64,000 bases of DNA from an uncultured Aquimarina sp. (GTDB lineage: Bacteria; Bacteroidota; Bacteroidia; Flavobacteriales; Flavobacteriaceae), in assembly GCF_947492405.1 (NCBI RefSeq), contig NZ_CANLMP010000002.1, forward strand, positions 1 through 64,000, written 5' to 3'. A program made the position numbers and the translations under genes. The number at the start of each line of letters is the position of its first letter. Within the stretch, counting starts at the first letter, position 1. Positions 45,299 to 54,244 of the stretch are shown here, one piece after another. The notes beneath the pieces were generated by a model. The model saw only the letters and a list, made by a program, of their open reading frames with translations, did no database searches and was not told where the DNA came from.

Positions 45299-45958
45299 AT
45301 GGCTTCAAAATTAATTGCCCCTTCAGTACTAGCAGCTGATTTCGCTAATTTACAACGTGATGTAGAAATGATTAATCATAGTGATGCTGATTGGTTTCAT
45401 ATTGACATTATGGATGGTGTTTTTGTTCCTAACATCTCCTTTGGGATGCCTGTTTTAAGGGATATTGCTAAGCACGCAACAAAAACCATTGATGTACACT
45501 TAATGATTGTAGATCCTGATCGATATATTAAGACTTTTGCTGATTTAGGAAGCAATATTCTTACCGTTCATTATGAAGCTTGTACTCATCTACACAGAAC
45601 TCTGCAAGCAATAAAAGCGGAAGGCATGAAGGCTGGTGTAGCTATAAATCCTCATACCAATGTAAGTTTACTTGAGGATACTATTAAAGATATTGACCTA
45701 GTATGTATTATGAGTGTCAATCCAGGTTTTGGAGGGCAATCTTTTATAGAAAACACCTATAAAAAAGTAAAACAACTTAAAGAAATCATTGATCGTAATA
45801 ATGCGAGTACATTGATCGAAATCGATGGAGGAGTCACTAATAAAAATGCTAAGCAATTAGTTGATGCAGGAGCAGATGTATTAGTTGCAGGGAGCTATGT
45901 TTTTAAAAGTGAAGATCCAATCCAGACTATAAAAGGACTGAAAGAGATAATTTCTTAA
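45299..45958 (+). CDS. rpe: ribulose-phosphate 3-epimerase
   Basis: The 219-residue TIM-barrel enzyme interconverts ribulose-5-phosphate and xylulose-5-phosphate in the pentose phosphate pathway. Metal and acid residues are seen in SVLAADFANL, WFHIDIMDGVFVPNISFG, IDVHLMI, SVNPGFGGQSF and LIEIDGGV (the last gives the catalytic Asp). Length is standard. Its stop codon shares one base with the next start (TAATG), so it is translated together with the YpdA-type reductase, a link to NADPH and thiol redox supply. Confidence 0.95.
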   Translation: MASKLIAPSVLAADFANLQRDVEMINHSDADWFHIDIMDGVFVPNISFGMPVLRDIAKHATKTIDVHLMIVDPDRYIKTFADLGSNILTVHYEACTHLHRTLQAIKAEGMKAGVAINPHTNVSLLEDTIKDIDLVCIMSVNPGFGGQSFIENTYKKVKQLKEIIDRNNASTLIEIDGGVTNKNAKQLVDAGADVLVAGSYVFKSEDPIQTIKGLKEIIS

Positions 45959-46935
45959 TGAAGCATATTGATCTCATAATAATTGGTGGAGGCCCAATCG
46001 GCATTGCGTGCGGTCTCGAAGCGAAGAAAAAGGGGCTAGATTATCTTATAATAGAAAAAGGTCCTATTGTAAATTCTCTTTTTAATTATCCTGTAAACAT
46101 GCAGTTCTTCTCTTCTTCAGAAAAACTGGAAATTGATGAAATACCATTTATTAGTAATGAATCAAAACCTAAAAGAAATGAGGCATTAGAATATTATCGT
46201 AGGATTGTTACTTCTAATAATTTAAATATCCATCTTTTTGAAAAAGTAAACTCTGTACATAAAGAAGAAAATATCTTTCGTATAAAAACGGAAAAACAAG
46301 AATATACAGCTTCCTATATAATTCTGGCAACCGGATTTTATGACATCCCGAATACGATCAACGTTCCGGGAGAAGAGCTATCAAAAGTTTCACACTATTA
46401 TAAAGATCCTCATTTCTTTGCAAAACAAAAATTAGCTATTATCGGTGCTAGTAATTCTGCAGTGGATGCCGCTTTAGAATGTTATAGAAAAGGAGCTGAT
46501 GTAACTATGATTGTTAGAGGTCCAGAAATTGGTAGACGTGTAAAATATTGGGTGAAACCAGATATCGAAAATAGAATTGCAGAAGGAAGTATAAAAGCAT
46601 ATTACAACGCTACAGTTAAAGAAATACACCCTCAGAAAATCATACTAAACACTCCTGACGGAGAAGTTAGTGTAGATAATGATTATGTGTTAGCATTGAC
46701 CGGTTATACACCAAATTTTAATTTTCTTGAAAAAATTGGAGTTCAACTTTCTGATGATGAAAAAATGTATCCCAATTATAACGAGGAAACCATGGAATCT
46801 AACATTGATAATCTATACCTGGCCGGGGTAATATGTGGCGGCATGGATACTCATATATGGTTTATAGAAAATTCTAGAATACACGCAAAAACAATCATAA
46901 AACATATAATTTCAGGAAAACAAAATGTTTCATAA
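45958..46935 (+). CDS. ypdA: YpdA-type flavoprotein, putative bacillithiol disulfide reductase
   Basis: The 325-residue flavoprotein has an FAD Rossmann motif (IDLIIIGGGPIGIACGLEA) and an NADPH motif (LAIIGASNSAVDAALEC near residue 160), with the ATGFYD and LAGVICGG segments typical of thioredoxin-reductase-like enzymes. It has no CxxC pair, which fits YpdA/Bdr, the enzyme that reduces bacillithiol disulfide. It is translationally coupled to rpe upstream and overlaps a DinB-family gene by 11 bp. Whether the cell makes bacillithiol cannot be seen in this window. Confidence 0.88.
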   Translation: MKHIDLIIIGGGPIGIACGLEAKKKGLDYLIIEKGPIVNSLFNYPVNMQFFSSSEKLEIDEIPFISNESKPKRNEALEYYRRIVTSNNLNIHLFEKVNSVHKEENIFRIKTEKQEYTASYIILATGFYDIPNTINVPGEELSKVSHYYKDPHFFAKQKLAIIGASNSAVDAALECYRKGADVTMIVRGPEIGRRVKYWVKPDIENRIAEGSIKAYYNATVKEIHPQKIILNTPDGEVSVDNDYVLALTGYTPNFNFLEKIGVQLSDDEKMYPNYNEETMESNIDNLYLAGVICGGMDTHIWFIENSRIHAKTIIKHIISGKQNVS

Positions 46936-47452
46936 AAATCCTGTTTCTACATTTAAAAAAAGATCCGAAAAATGGTATTTGGATCTTAAGAACTACAATC
47001 AGGAAAGTCTATATTACAAACCCTCTTCTGACCAATGGTCTCTTGCAGAATTATATGATCATATTATGCGTGTGGCGAAGACTTACCAACTTCCAAATTT
47101 TCATAAATGTATAAAGAATGACATTAAAAATGGGAAACCTAAGAACGGCGCAGCATATTTAATATTTAATCTGAATATCATTCCTTCTCGTAATATCAAA
47201 ATGGAATCTTTTCCTTCTAAAATTGTAGTTGACTTTACGCCCGAAATATTAGAAAGAGATAGATTAGAAAACAACTTTAAAGAATTCATAACAGAAACAG
47301 TATCCATGGGAGATCTAATAAAGAACTGTGATACAAAAATAAAGCATAATCACCCATTCTTTGGGATGATTAATGCTATAGAATGGTTTTCTCTGATCGA
47401 AATACATATGCGTCACCACGAACGTCAAAAGAAACGATTAGAATCTATATAA
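46925..47452 (+). CDS. DinB-superfamily protein, possible bacillithiol transferase
   Basis: The 175-residue four-helix protein shows the DinB pattern of metal-binding histidines: SLAELYDHIMRV near residue 45 and EIHMRHHERQKKRL near the end. In Firmicutes DinB-fold proteins such as BstA transfer bacillithiol to electrophiles. Overlap with the ypdA-type gene supports a thiol-redox or detoxification link here too, by inference. It ends against a strong bidirectional terminator. Confidence 0.82.
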   Translation: MFHKNPVSTFKKRSEKWYLDLKNYNQESLYYKPSSDQWSLAELYDHIMRVAKTYQLPNFHKCIKNDIKNGKPKNGAAYLIFNLNIIPSRNIKMESFPSKIVVDFTPEILERDRLENNFKEFITETVSMGDLIKNCDTKIKHNHPFFGMINAIEWFSLIEIHMRHHERQKKRLESI

Positions 47453-47488
47453 CAAAGGCTATCTTAAATTAGATAGCCTTTGTTATAT
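47447..47488. terminator. bidirectional terminator with an 18-bp perfect stem
   Basis: ATATAACAAAGGCTATCT pairs perfectly with AGATAGCCTTTGTTATAT around TTAAAT. It separates the converging DinB-type and Bax-inhibitor-like genes. Confidence 0.88.
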
Positions 47489-47523
47489 AGATTATTTCTT
47501 ATTTATTCAGATAGATTTCTTTT

Positions 47524-48228
47524 TTAATCATTAGATAAAATACTAAGGATATACCAGAAAAGTAACATTAGTGAAGCGAACAACCCTAAAGATGCACCCA
47601 CATATTGATCCTCAGAATATTTATGAACCATATTAGAAGTCTGATATAATATAGAACCAGACGCCAAAATTACCATTCCTACACTAAACCACAATCCAAG
47701 ATTAAATCCAAATAGTAATCCAGCTACAATTAAACCTAATGCAATAAAAAAGCCAATTGTTAGCATTGACTTAAGAAAAGAGAAATCTTTTTTGGTTATC
47801 AAAACAACTCCAGATAATCCTGTAAACAAAGCCAATGTTAATATTGCGGCCTGATTCAATATATTCGCTCCTCCATTCTCTGCAATCATCATTGCTATGC
47901 CAATCAAAGGAATAAAAATAAAAGCCTCAGCTACTACATATAAGAGAAGACCTAAATATTGTTTGTTTATATCATGTGTTTTGTGTGCCATTTTCTCAGC
48001 ATAATTTGTTGCCAACATAAACCCTCCTAACATAAGCAACCATCTCCATCCTTGCGTCATCGAAAACGCAAAGTTTACTAAAGGCTCAATCTGAAAAAAC
48101 ACCCATTCTACAATCACGAATAACAATACTGCCATCGCCAAATGCGTATACGTTTTTTTATAAAAAGCCACTCTTTTTTCATCAGTAAGTGAACTTACTA
48201 CAGGTGCTACTTGCTGAAATTCTTCCAT
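47524..48228 (-). CDS. Bax inhibitor-1/YccA-family membrane protein
   Basis: The 234-residue protein has seven membrane helices after a short cytoplasmic start (SLTDEKRVAFYKKTYTHLAMAVLLF). The BI-1 signature FIFIPLIGIAMM and the C-terminal IGFFIALGLIVAGLLFG are visible. Bacterial members may act as pH-sensitive calcium leak channels or modulate FtsH. It is monocistronic. Its physiological role here is unknown. Confidence 0.9.
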   Translation of the reverse strand: MEEFQQVAPVVSSLTDEKRVAFYKKTYTHLAMAVLLFVIVEWVFFQIEPLVNFAFSMTQGWRWLLMLGGFMLATNYAEKMAHKTHDINKQYLGLLLYVVAEAFIFIPLIGIAMMIAENGGANILNQAAILTLALFTGLSGVVLITKKDFSFLKSMLTIGFFIALGLIVAGLLFGFNLGLWFSVGMVILASGSILYQTSNMVHKYSEDQYVGASLGLFASLMLLFWYILSILSND

Positions 48229-48391
48229 GTTATTCTTTTTTATTAAAATTATTTAGTTAAGATAAATATAGTTTTTATCGTTTAATATAAGTGTCATATT
48301 TAAGTAAAATGTTACCCGTTTATTTTGGTTTTTTTTATAAATCGATTAATCCATTCATTTTAACACCAAAGACATTCATAGTTCTAACGCA

Positions 48392-49267
48392 TTAATACTC
48401 GTTTTGAACCTGGAAATATCTAAAATTTAACATACGTCCAACATATGTATAAATATCAGGGAATTGTTCTTTGAGCTTCTCAGGAGATTCCATAAAAACT
48501 TCGACTAGTACTGCTATAAATTCAAATTTGTCTGTAAAAGCATATTCCCTTAAAATTTTAGATTCAATAATCTTATTTCGTAACTCTACAGAAGAGAGGT
48601 GCTTTTCTAATTCTAAAAAAGTATCATGAAATATTTCCGAGCTAATATTATTACTTTTTAGGGAACAGTAGTGGATCGCGTGTGTAATTTCGTGAATTCC
48701 TAGATTTATTCCATCTTGCTGATGCAAATTTCCTATATTAAAATGTTCCCAGGATAATACCAAAGCCTTAGATCGTGGATTAAATTCTCCATTATTTTCT
48801 GTTTTATTAAGAATCGAATAATAGGACGATGGATATAAAATAATTGTTTCTACATATTCCAATAAATAATTACGCATTCCAAAGGTTAATTGAATTACCA
48901 TCATCGTAATTTGCATTCGCTTATCATCATCAATGATAAGTCCTTCCCTACCAACAAACTTAGTGCTTTCTAAAAATTGTACAACCCGATGCTCAAAATA
49001 TCTCTTTCTTCTTTTGTCTAATTGATTATATAATGTATTTGCACTTAAAAAAGACAGCAAATGAGTTGGTAATTTTTTAGGAGCCAAATAAAAATGTACA
49101 AAAAAAGGTTTCTTATAAAATTTAGCATATACCGTTTCCAGATATCGAGAAACATAATATAAGCATATTGAAACAATACCAACTGTTAGTATGACTCCAA
49201 GGAATTTCGGAATCCCAGGTTCAGGTTTTTCCTGAAAGGATAATGTGTATAAAAAATTAAAAATCAA
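48392..49267 (-). CDS. MtfA-family zinc peptidase
   Basis: The 291-residue protein has one N-terminal membrane helix (FLGVILTVGIVSICLYYVS) and a zinc metallopeptidase domain. The HExxH motif is GIHEITHAIHY near residue 193, with a downstream Glu (EFIAVLVEVFME) as third ligand. This matches the MtfA/YeeI group, which in E. coli is controlled by Mlc. Its substrate here is unknown, and the membrane anchor is an added feature relative to E. coli MtfA. Confidence 0.85.
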   Translation of the reverse strand: MIFNFLYTLSFQEKPEPGIPKFLGVILTVGIVSICLYYVSRYLETVYAKFYKKPFFVHFYLAPKKLPTHLLSFLSANTLYNQLDKRRKRYFEHRVVQFLESTKFVGREGLIIDDDKRMQITMMVIQLTFGMRNYLLEYVETIILYPSSYYSILNKTENNGEFNPRSKALVLSWEHFNIGNLHQQDGINLGIHEITHAIHYCSLKSNNISSEIFHDTFLELEKHLSSVELRNKIIESKILREYAFTDKFEFIAVLVEVFMESPEKLKEQFPDIYTYVGRMLNFRYFQVQNEY

Positions 49268-49466
49268 AAGGGCAAAGTAGGTTTACAAAGTCACAAAATA
49301 ATGCTTTTGAGATAAAAACTCTGTTAAATCAACTACTAAAACGCTAATCATTAAATAATAGTATTAAAAAAGAACACAAAGGTTTAGACAAAAAACACCA
49401 TAATTGTGAAATTTTCAAAAAATAATTAACCAAAACCTATCTGCTAATAACAATCAAAGAAAATAT

Positions 49467-52247
49467 CTAAAAACTTACCAAAAACTGAGTCAAATTATCA
49501 TCAGAACTTAGATTCAATTTTTTTCTAAGCTTATGTCGATTCACATCTACACTTTGGGGACTTATTCCTAGTAAAGGAGCTATTTCTTTTGAAGACAAAT
49601 TCATTTTAAGGTAGGCACATAATCTTAAGTCTTTTGAGGTTAAACCAGGATGTTGTTTGGACAATCTTTCGTAGAATTCCTGATGAGATTTATCAAAATT
49701 TATCTTAAACAGTTTGCTTTCTTTATCAGTAATATAATATTCTACAAGTCTCTTTAGATCCGTATAGTTACTATCTTTTGATCTAGTGTTTGGTGACTCC
49801 TGGATTTTTACAATTTTATCTCTAATCTTTTTCAAAATCTTATTTTTATTAAGATTTACATAAGCAATTTGAGTAAGTTCCCTGCTTTTTGCCTTTATCT
49901 CATCTTCTAGTTTAGAGTTTTTGAGTTCAATAATTTTACGCTCTTGTTCTAATTTTTGGGCCTTATACTCCTCTTCTTGTTTATTTAGTTTTTCTTCTTT
50001 CTGCTTAAGTAGTTTAATTTTTTGTTTTTTCATTTTATAGCGATTAATAGAAAATGCTACAAACACTATCGCCCCAATTAGTAATAAATAAAGTACATAT
50101 GCCCAAGAGGTTCTATATATAGGCGGCTCTACTGTAAAGAAAAAAGAAGACTCTCTTACAGTTTCATCATATTTAGCTCTGATATGGAATGTATATTCAC
50201 CTTCATTCAGGTTATATAATGTATATTCTGTGGAAGTTGTCCAATCACTCCATTCTTGATCATTTATTTTTGATTGATAACGCACCTTCTTTCCATATAT
50301 AGGTAAAGCATATCTTATTTTAAGGTCATTATCCTGAAAAGGTATTTCTGACTTCTCCAAATAAGACATGTTGCTATTGACCGATACAAAATCCCGAATT
50401 AACACCTCTTCTCTAGCACTATCCACAGGTAACAGATTATCTCTAACATATACCGAAAAACCACTATAAATAGGAATAAGTTCAAGCTCATCATCTAGTG
50501 TAAAAGAATTTAAAACATCAGGTACCAATTGATCCTGAAGTTCTTCGAGGCTCTTTAGTCCCTTTTCATTTTCTATTACAATACCTTTATTATCTACATA
50601 CCAAATTTCATTACCTTTTTCAATAATACGAGGTGCATATCCTTTTCTATTTCCTAACTCTTTTTTAATGAATGAATTATTTTCTGGTTTATATGTATAA
50701 GAATTAAAACCTGATGTAATAACAATTTGATTTTTAACTTTAGATAACGATAAAACAACTCCTTCAAAATCACTTAAAGGGAAAAAAGCTTCTTTTACGA
50801 GTGCATTATTACTATCGTCTAAACTAAATTTAAACACCCCCTCTGATCTTAGTGCCAGCCATATATAATTATCTTGATCTATTTCTAAATATCTTACTGA
50901 TTTATTAAATCCGCTAAGTTGATATTCTTTCCAATTATCATCAATTTTCTCATATAATGACACTCCATTATAATGTGGCGAAAGAATCAGGTTTTTATTC
51001 TTGTTCCTAAAGCTTCTAAAGTCCCAGGCTCCTTTACTAAAGCCCATTTTACTGATTTCTTTTCCACTCAAAGTGTATGCACCAGTATCATGTCCAACTA
51101 ATACCTCATCATTTATAGAAACGATATTCCAAACCTGTCCTTTCAGCAATTGCTCAGGATCTGCTTCCTGAACTTCGGATTTACCATCTAATAAATACAA
51201 TCCTTGATTGGTACCTACATAATAAAAACTCTCATCTTTTATTGCTGCATATGTTGTACCCAGTTTGCCATAATAATCGTAAAAATATTTTAAGGAAGAG
51301 TTTAATTTTAAATAATCAACTCCATAATCTAATGCTAACCAAAGATTATGTTCATCATCCTGAAATATGGATAAAACTGTATTATTCTGTAGCCCTTTTA
51401 ACTTGTTAATGTTTTCGGTTTTTCCATTACCTAAATCAAGTATATACAGCCCATTGGATACCGTTCCTAAAGCAATTCTACCATCTTCAAGTTTTAAAAA
51501 AGAAAAAACCTGTGCTTTTTTTACTTCTTCTGATAAAGAAAAATCCAATGGAACAACTTTATCATTATTAAGTATAAATAACCCCTTTGTGTCGCTAATC
51601 AGAATTAAATCCTTGCCTACTTGTGTAACACCTATAATATTAGCATTTAATTCTTTACTATTATATATAGGCAATAAACTTGTGCCTAATAATTTAAAAA
51701 TACCATACTCATAATCATTTACATATAAATCACCATTTACTTTATAACTCCATCTAAAACAACATGGAGCAGGTATTTTTGTAATAATATTACCTTGATT
51801 AATATATAAATTACTAAAGGTTTGAAAAACTACTTCGTTATCTATTTCATGTATCCTCCAATACTCTTCTGCACTATCAGAAACACTTCTATTAACATTG
51901 TTTAATAACGAAACTTTATAAGCACCTGTATCATCATCAATTAACAATCCAAAGTGTCCGTCTGCACCAAAATAGATTGAATCTTTATTCTTAACAAATA
52001 AACTTCTATTAACCATCGCATTATTAGTTGCCACAGAATTCCATTTACTTCCATCAAAGATTAGTACTTTATTTTCATTTGCTACATATACAACTCCATT
52101 TTCATCTTGCTCAATATCCCAAGACTGCGCTCCAAAACCCATATCTTTAGTATCATAATGGATAATTTCAGGCAAAATCTTATTTTCAATTGATTGCGAA
52201 AAAGAGAAGAATTGAAATAGAAAAAATAAAAAACAAATACGATTCAT
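49467..52247 (-). CDS. one-protein sensor: beta-propeller, Y_Y_Y domain, membrane helix, coiled coil, LuxR-type HTH
   Basis: The 926-residue protein has a signal peptide (MNRICFLFFLFQFFSFSQ), two-component propeller repeats to about residue 640 (for example DDEHNLWLALDYGV, QDNYIWLALRSEGV), a Y_Y_Y domain ending near residue 720, a membrane helix (AYVLYLLLIGAIVFVAFSI), a coiled coil, and a C-terminal HTH (HPGLTSKDLRLCAYLKMN, SKEIAPLLGISPQSVDVNRHKLRKKL). It has no kinase domain: signal should pass straight from the periplasm to DNA. This recalls SusR- and HTCS-like glycan sensors, but no PUL is adjacent. The ligand is unknown. Confidence 0.9.
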   Translation of the reverse strand: MNRICFLFFLFQFFSFSQSIENKILPEIIHYDTKDMGFGAQSWDIEQDENGVVYVANENKVLIFDGSKWNSVATNNAMVNRSLFVKNKDSIYFGADGHFGLLIDDDTGAYKVSLLNNVNRSVSDSAEEYWRIHEIDNEVVFQTFSNLYINQGNIITKIPAPCCFRWSYKVNGDLYVNDYEYGIFKLLGTSLLPIYNSKELNANIIGVTQVGKDLILISDTKGLFILNNDKVVPLDFSLSEEVKKAQVFSFLKLEDGRIALGTVSNGLYILDLGNGKTENINKLKGLQNNTVLSIFQDDEHNLWLALDYGVDYLKLNSSLKYFYDYYGKLGTTYAAIKDESFYYVGTNQGLYLLDGKSEVQEADPEQLLKGQVWNIVSINDEVLVGHDTGAYTLSGKEISKMGFSKGAWDFRSFRNKNKNLILSPHYNGVSLYEKIDDNWKEYQLSGFNKSVRYLEIDQDNYIWLALRSEGVFKFSLDDSNNALVKEAFFPLSDFEGVVLSLSKVKNQIVITSGFNSYTYKPENNSFIKKELGNRKGYAPRIIEKGNEIWYVDNKGIVIENEKGLKSLEELQDQLVPDVLNSFTLDDELELIPIYSGFSVYVRDNLLPVDSAREEVLIRDFVSVNSNMSYLEKSEIPFQDNDLKIRYALPIYGKKVRYQSKINDQEWSDWTTSTEYTLYNLNEGEYTFHIRAKYDETVRESSFFFTVEPPIYRTSWAYVLYLLLIGAIVFVAFSINRYKMKKQKIKLLKQKEEKLNKQEEEYKAQKLEQERKIIELKNSKLEDEIKAKSRELTQIAYVNLNKNKILKKIRDKIVKIQESPNTRSKDSNYTDLKRLVEYYITDKESKLFKINFDKSHQEFYERLSKQHPGLTSKDLRLCAYLKMNLSSKEIAPLLGISPQSVDVNRHKLRKKLNLSSDDNLTQFLVSF

Positions 52248-52773
52248 TAATTGCTTTATTTAAGCTAAGGTAGTCTCTCAAATATACCAAAAATAATCTT
52301 AACAGTACTTATCAAGGTGACTCTAAAGGCAATTCAATAAACTACCTTAATTTTAATAATTTCAATTAAAAACAAAAACATCTATACAAACGAGGATGCT
52401 TTTTGTTATAAACCATAATTTACTTTCTTGGATTTTTCCTTATTAGTTTAAGTCCTTTGTTCCTAGTTTTTGGGGATCTAAAAGTAAAATCGATCACAAA
52501 AAACACCATTCCAAGAGGTGCTTTGTCAGGTTTAAGCACTAGATTTTGAAACAAAAGAAGAATTTCAACAGTAGCGTTAAACATGGGTAATGATAAGTTT
52601 ATGGCTACTCCTGTAATGATTGATTTAGGCGTGAGTTTTAGCAGAATTATTGGCTACTAATTCAATACAAGAGGTTTTATATTTAGCTTCTATTTTAATT
52701 GTGGCAATCAATATTTGTATATAAAACTTATAAGCTTCCTCCGGAAATTAAACTCACATTTTGATCAATATTA
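52248..52773. other. 526-bp gene-poor stretch with possible coding remnants
   Basis: No intact gene is present. On the plus strand, 52588-52662 reads as the tail of a protein (MGNDKFMATPVMIDLGVSF then SRIIGY and a stop) preceded, after an in-frame stop, by further open reading. This could be the decayed 3' end of an outer-membrane or metal-related gene. I found no clear terminator or promoter here. Confidence 0.35.
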
Positions 52774-52959
52774 TTAAGAAGCTCCGAGATATTTAAGAAG
52801 CTCATATACCAGAAAGGCAGGCCAAAAAATAGCCTTAAGAACTCCTAATACTCCCATCCAAAAAGTCGCAGCATGACTTATATAATAGATTAATGCTCCA
52901 ATAATACCCAAACCATAAACAGTGTTCGACGAGGCTTTTTTTTGTACTTTTTCTTTCAT
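52774..52959 (-). CDS. small membrane protein downstream of the HMA gene
   Basis: The 61-residue protein has two hydrophobic segments (VYGLGIIGALIYYISHAATFWMGV in two parts, and LKAIFWPAFLVYELLKYL) after a basic start MKEKVQKKASS. It lies 22 bp after the heavy-metal-binding gene and should share its transcript and CRP-type control. Proteins of this shape are frequent near stress or metal genes in the phylum; no function is known to me. Confidence 0.7.
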   Translation of the reverse strand: MKEKVQKKASSNTVYGLGIIGALIYYISHAATFWMGVLGVLKAIFWPAFLVYELLKYLGAS

Positions 52960-52981
52960 TTTAAATGTACTTTTTATAATC

Positions 52982-53254
52982 CTAACTCTTTCTTATTCTT
53001 CCGATAGCGCAACTAACATAAGATCTTGCTTTTTTACCCAGATTATTTTCATCATCAGCTAAAGGATATCCAAGTTTAGTAAGCTCTTTTTGAACAGTCT
53101 CTAATCCATCATCTGTATCATACTTAAAGGAAACTGTACAATCATTAGTATTCACAGATACATCCTTAACCCCTTTAAGGTTGTGTATTTTTTTTGCTAT
53201 TGTACTTTCACAGCCACTACATTTTAAATTTTGAATTTCTACAGTTGTTTTCAT
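52982..53254 (-). CDS. heavy-metal-associated (HMA) domain protein
   Basis: The 90-residue protein has a CopZ-like ferredoxin fold. The metal-binding CxxC is at Cys12 and Cys15 (IQNLKCSGCESTIAKKI), followed by KGVKDVSVNTNDCTVSF. It would bind Cu(I) or another soft metal and pass it on. The 20-residue C-terminal tail with another Cys (RSYVSCAIGRIRKS) is unusual for a plain metallochaperone. It heads a two-gene unit driven by a promoter with a TGATAATTATCA site 29.5 bp from the -7 box. Confidence 0.88.
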   Translation of the reverse strand: MKTTVEIQNLKCSGCESTIAKKIHNLKGVKDVSVNTNDCTVSFKYDTDDGLETVQKELTKLGYPLADDENNLGKKARSYVSCAIGRIRKS

Positions 53255-53388
53255 CTGTTCTTTTTTATTGTTTTCCTAATTGTCACACTTCCGCCATGCT
53301 CAGTGTAAGAATGTAATTCGTCATAGAACATTTCGTTTGTAATCGACTTAATTATTATGACTCATTTCATAATCACATTTTAACAACT

Positions 53389-53431
53389 TAAAAATAGGAG
53401 TATACACACCCTCTAACTATGATAATTATCA
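53389..53431 (-). promoter_or_regulatory. CRP-type site 1 and promoter of the HMA operon
   Basis: Perfect palindrome TGATAATTATCA (53420-53431), centre 53425.5, and minus-strand -7 TATTTTTA (53389-53396), 29.5 bp away. This is the spacing of a class II CRP/FNR activator site near -42. Confidence 0.72.
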
Positions 53432-53451
53432 GTCTTTAAGATACATAAATC

Positions 53452-53494
53452 TGATGAATATCATTTTAATTAGATAACTGCAAATCTATATTTA
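53452..53494 (+). promoter_or_regulatory. CRP-type site 2 and promoter of the decayed gene
   Basis: TGATGAATATCA (53452-53463), centre 53457.5, and plus-strand -7 TATATTTA (53487-53494), 29.5 bp away. It faces the decayed gene at 53518. Sites 1 and 2 are 32 bp apart, about three helical turns, and fire in opposite directions. Confidence 0.65.
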
Positions 53495-53517
53495 TGGATA
53501 TATTTAGTAGCATATCT

Positions 53518-53835
53518 ATGACACAATCACTTAGAATAGTAGAAAGAAGAAAAGCTTTTTTTACAGAAATTGGCGCTTTGTAATATCTAACAGAAGATCA
53601 ATCCTTAGTTAAGAATATAGATGCTAAAATGAACAACATAAAAGAGAGAAGGTATCGATTTAATCAAAATATGAAAGCTCTCAAAAACAATTTCTTCTTC
53701 ACAGTGTATTTTATGAAATTAGAAAAGAAAAAAATATTCCTAAAACTGATCTCAAAAAATGGATAACTGGTCGCAGAATATCAATGAAAAGACAAAACTT
53801 CAGAATGATATTTATCATATTTAAAAACGAGGAGA
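53518..53835 (+). pseudogene. decayed gene with intact CRP-type promoter
   Basis: From ATG 53518 the frame reads TQSLRIVERRKAFFTEIGAL, stops, then resumes in the same frame (YLTEDQSLVKNIDAKMNNIK, ERRYRFNQNMKALKNN). Near 53698 it must shift frame to continue as HSVFYEIRKEKNIPKTDLKK and WITGRRISMKRQNF. The protein-like composition across one nonsense codon and one frameshift suggests a recently lost gene of about 100 residues. I do not recognise the family. The next CRP-type site lies inside its tail. Confidence 0.5.
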
Positions 53836-53848
53836 GCTGCTATTTTTG
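53806..53848 (+). promoter_or_regulatory. CRP-type site 3 and promoter of hpf
   Basis: TGATATTTATCA (53806-53817), centre 53811.5, and -7 TATTTTTG (53841-53848), 29.5 bp away, 25 bp before the hpf start codon. Confidence 0.75.
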
Positions 53849-53872
53849 AGATAGATTTAAAATAGTAAAACA

Positions 53873-54175
53873 ATGACAACAAACATTCAATTTGTACAAA
53901 TGCCAACAAGTGAATATATGGAGGGTTATGTGCAAGAAAAATTAGAAAAATTGTATAAAAAATATGATTGGATCATTAAATCTGATGTGTTTTTTAAGAA
54001 AGAAAACGACCCAAAAGGAAACGGAAAAATCTGTGATATGGAATTAAGTTTACCAGGTCCTAAAATATATGCAACCTCTAATGAAAAAAATTATGAGTTA
54101 GCTGTAAAAGAAACCCTTAGCGATCTGGAAAGGCAGCTTAAAAAAAGAAAACAAGAAATGAAGCCTTATATGTAA
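53873..54175 (+). CDS. hpf: ribosome hibernation-promoting factor (short HPF/YfiA type)
   Basis: The 100-residue protein has the S30EA fold: MTTNIQFVQMPTSEYMEGYV, then LEKLYKKYDWIIKSDVFFKKE, the LSLPGPKIYATSNEKNYELAV core and the basic helix DLERQLKKRKQEM (shown in part). HPF proteins bind the decoding site of idle ribosomes and promote 70S inactivation or 100S dimers. The short form lacks the long C-terminal dimerising domain. A CRP-type site and a good -7 box precede it, so it should be made when the local sensor system is active. Confidence 0.9.
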   Translation: MTTNIQFVQMPTSEYMEGYVQEKLEKLYKKYDWIIKSDVFFKKENDPKGNGKICDMELSLPGPKIYATSNEKNYELAVKETLSDLERQLKKRKQEMKPYM

Positions 54176-54195
54176 CAGCTAAAAACTTTAAAAAC

Positions 54196-54238
54196 TGATA
54201 TTTGTCATATTTAGTGATCACTGAACAAGCTACTTTTG
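54196..54238 (+). promoter_or_regulatory. CRP-type site 4 and promoter of an orphan transcript
   Basis: TGATATTTGTCA (54196-54207), centre 54201.5, and -7 TACTTTTG (54231-54238), 29.5 bp away. No intact gene follows on the plus strand before the converging gene end at 54676. Confidence 0.68.
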
Positions 54239-54244
54239 TGTAGT

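Noticed and set aside
48229..48391. Possible CRP-type site before the Bax-inhibitor-like gene (TGTCATATTTAAG)
   Set aside because: Only one half-site is present and no -7 box stands at 29.5 bp.
52419..52650. Minus-strand open stretch of about 78 codons
   Set aside because: It lacks a credible start and shares the stretch with a more protein-like remnant on the other strand; neither is strong enough to call a gene.
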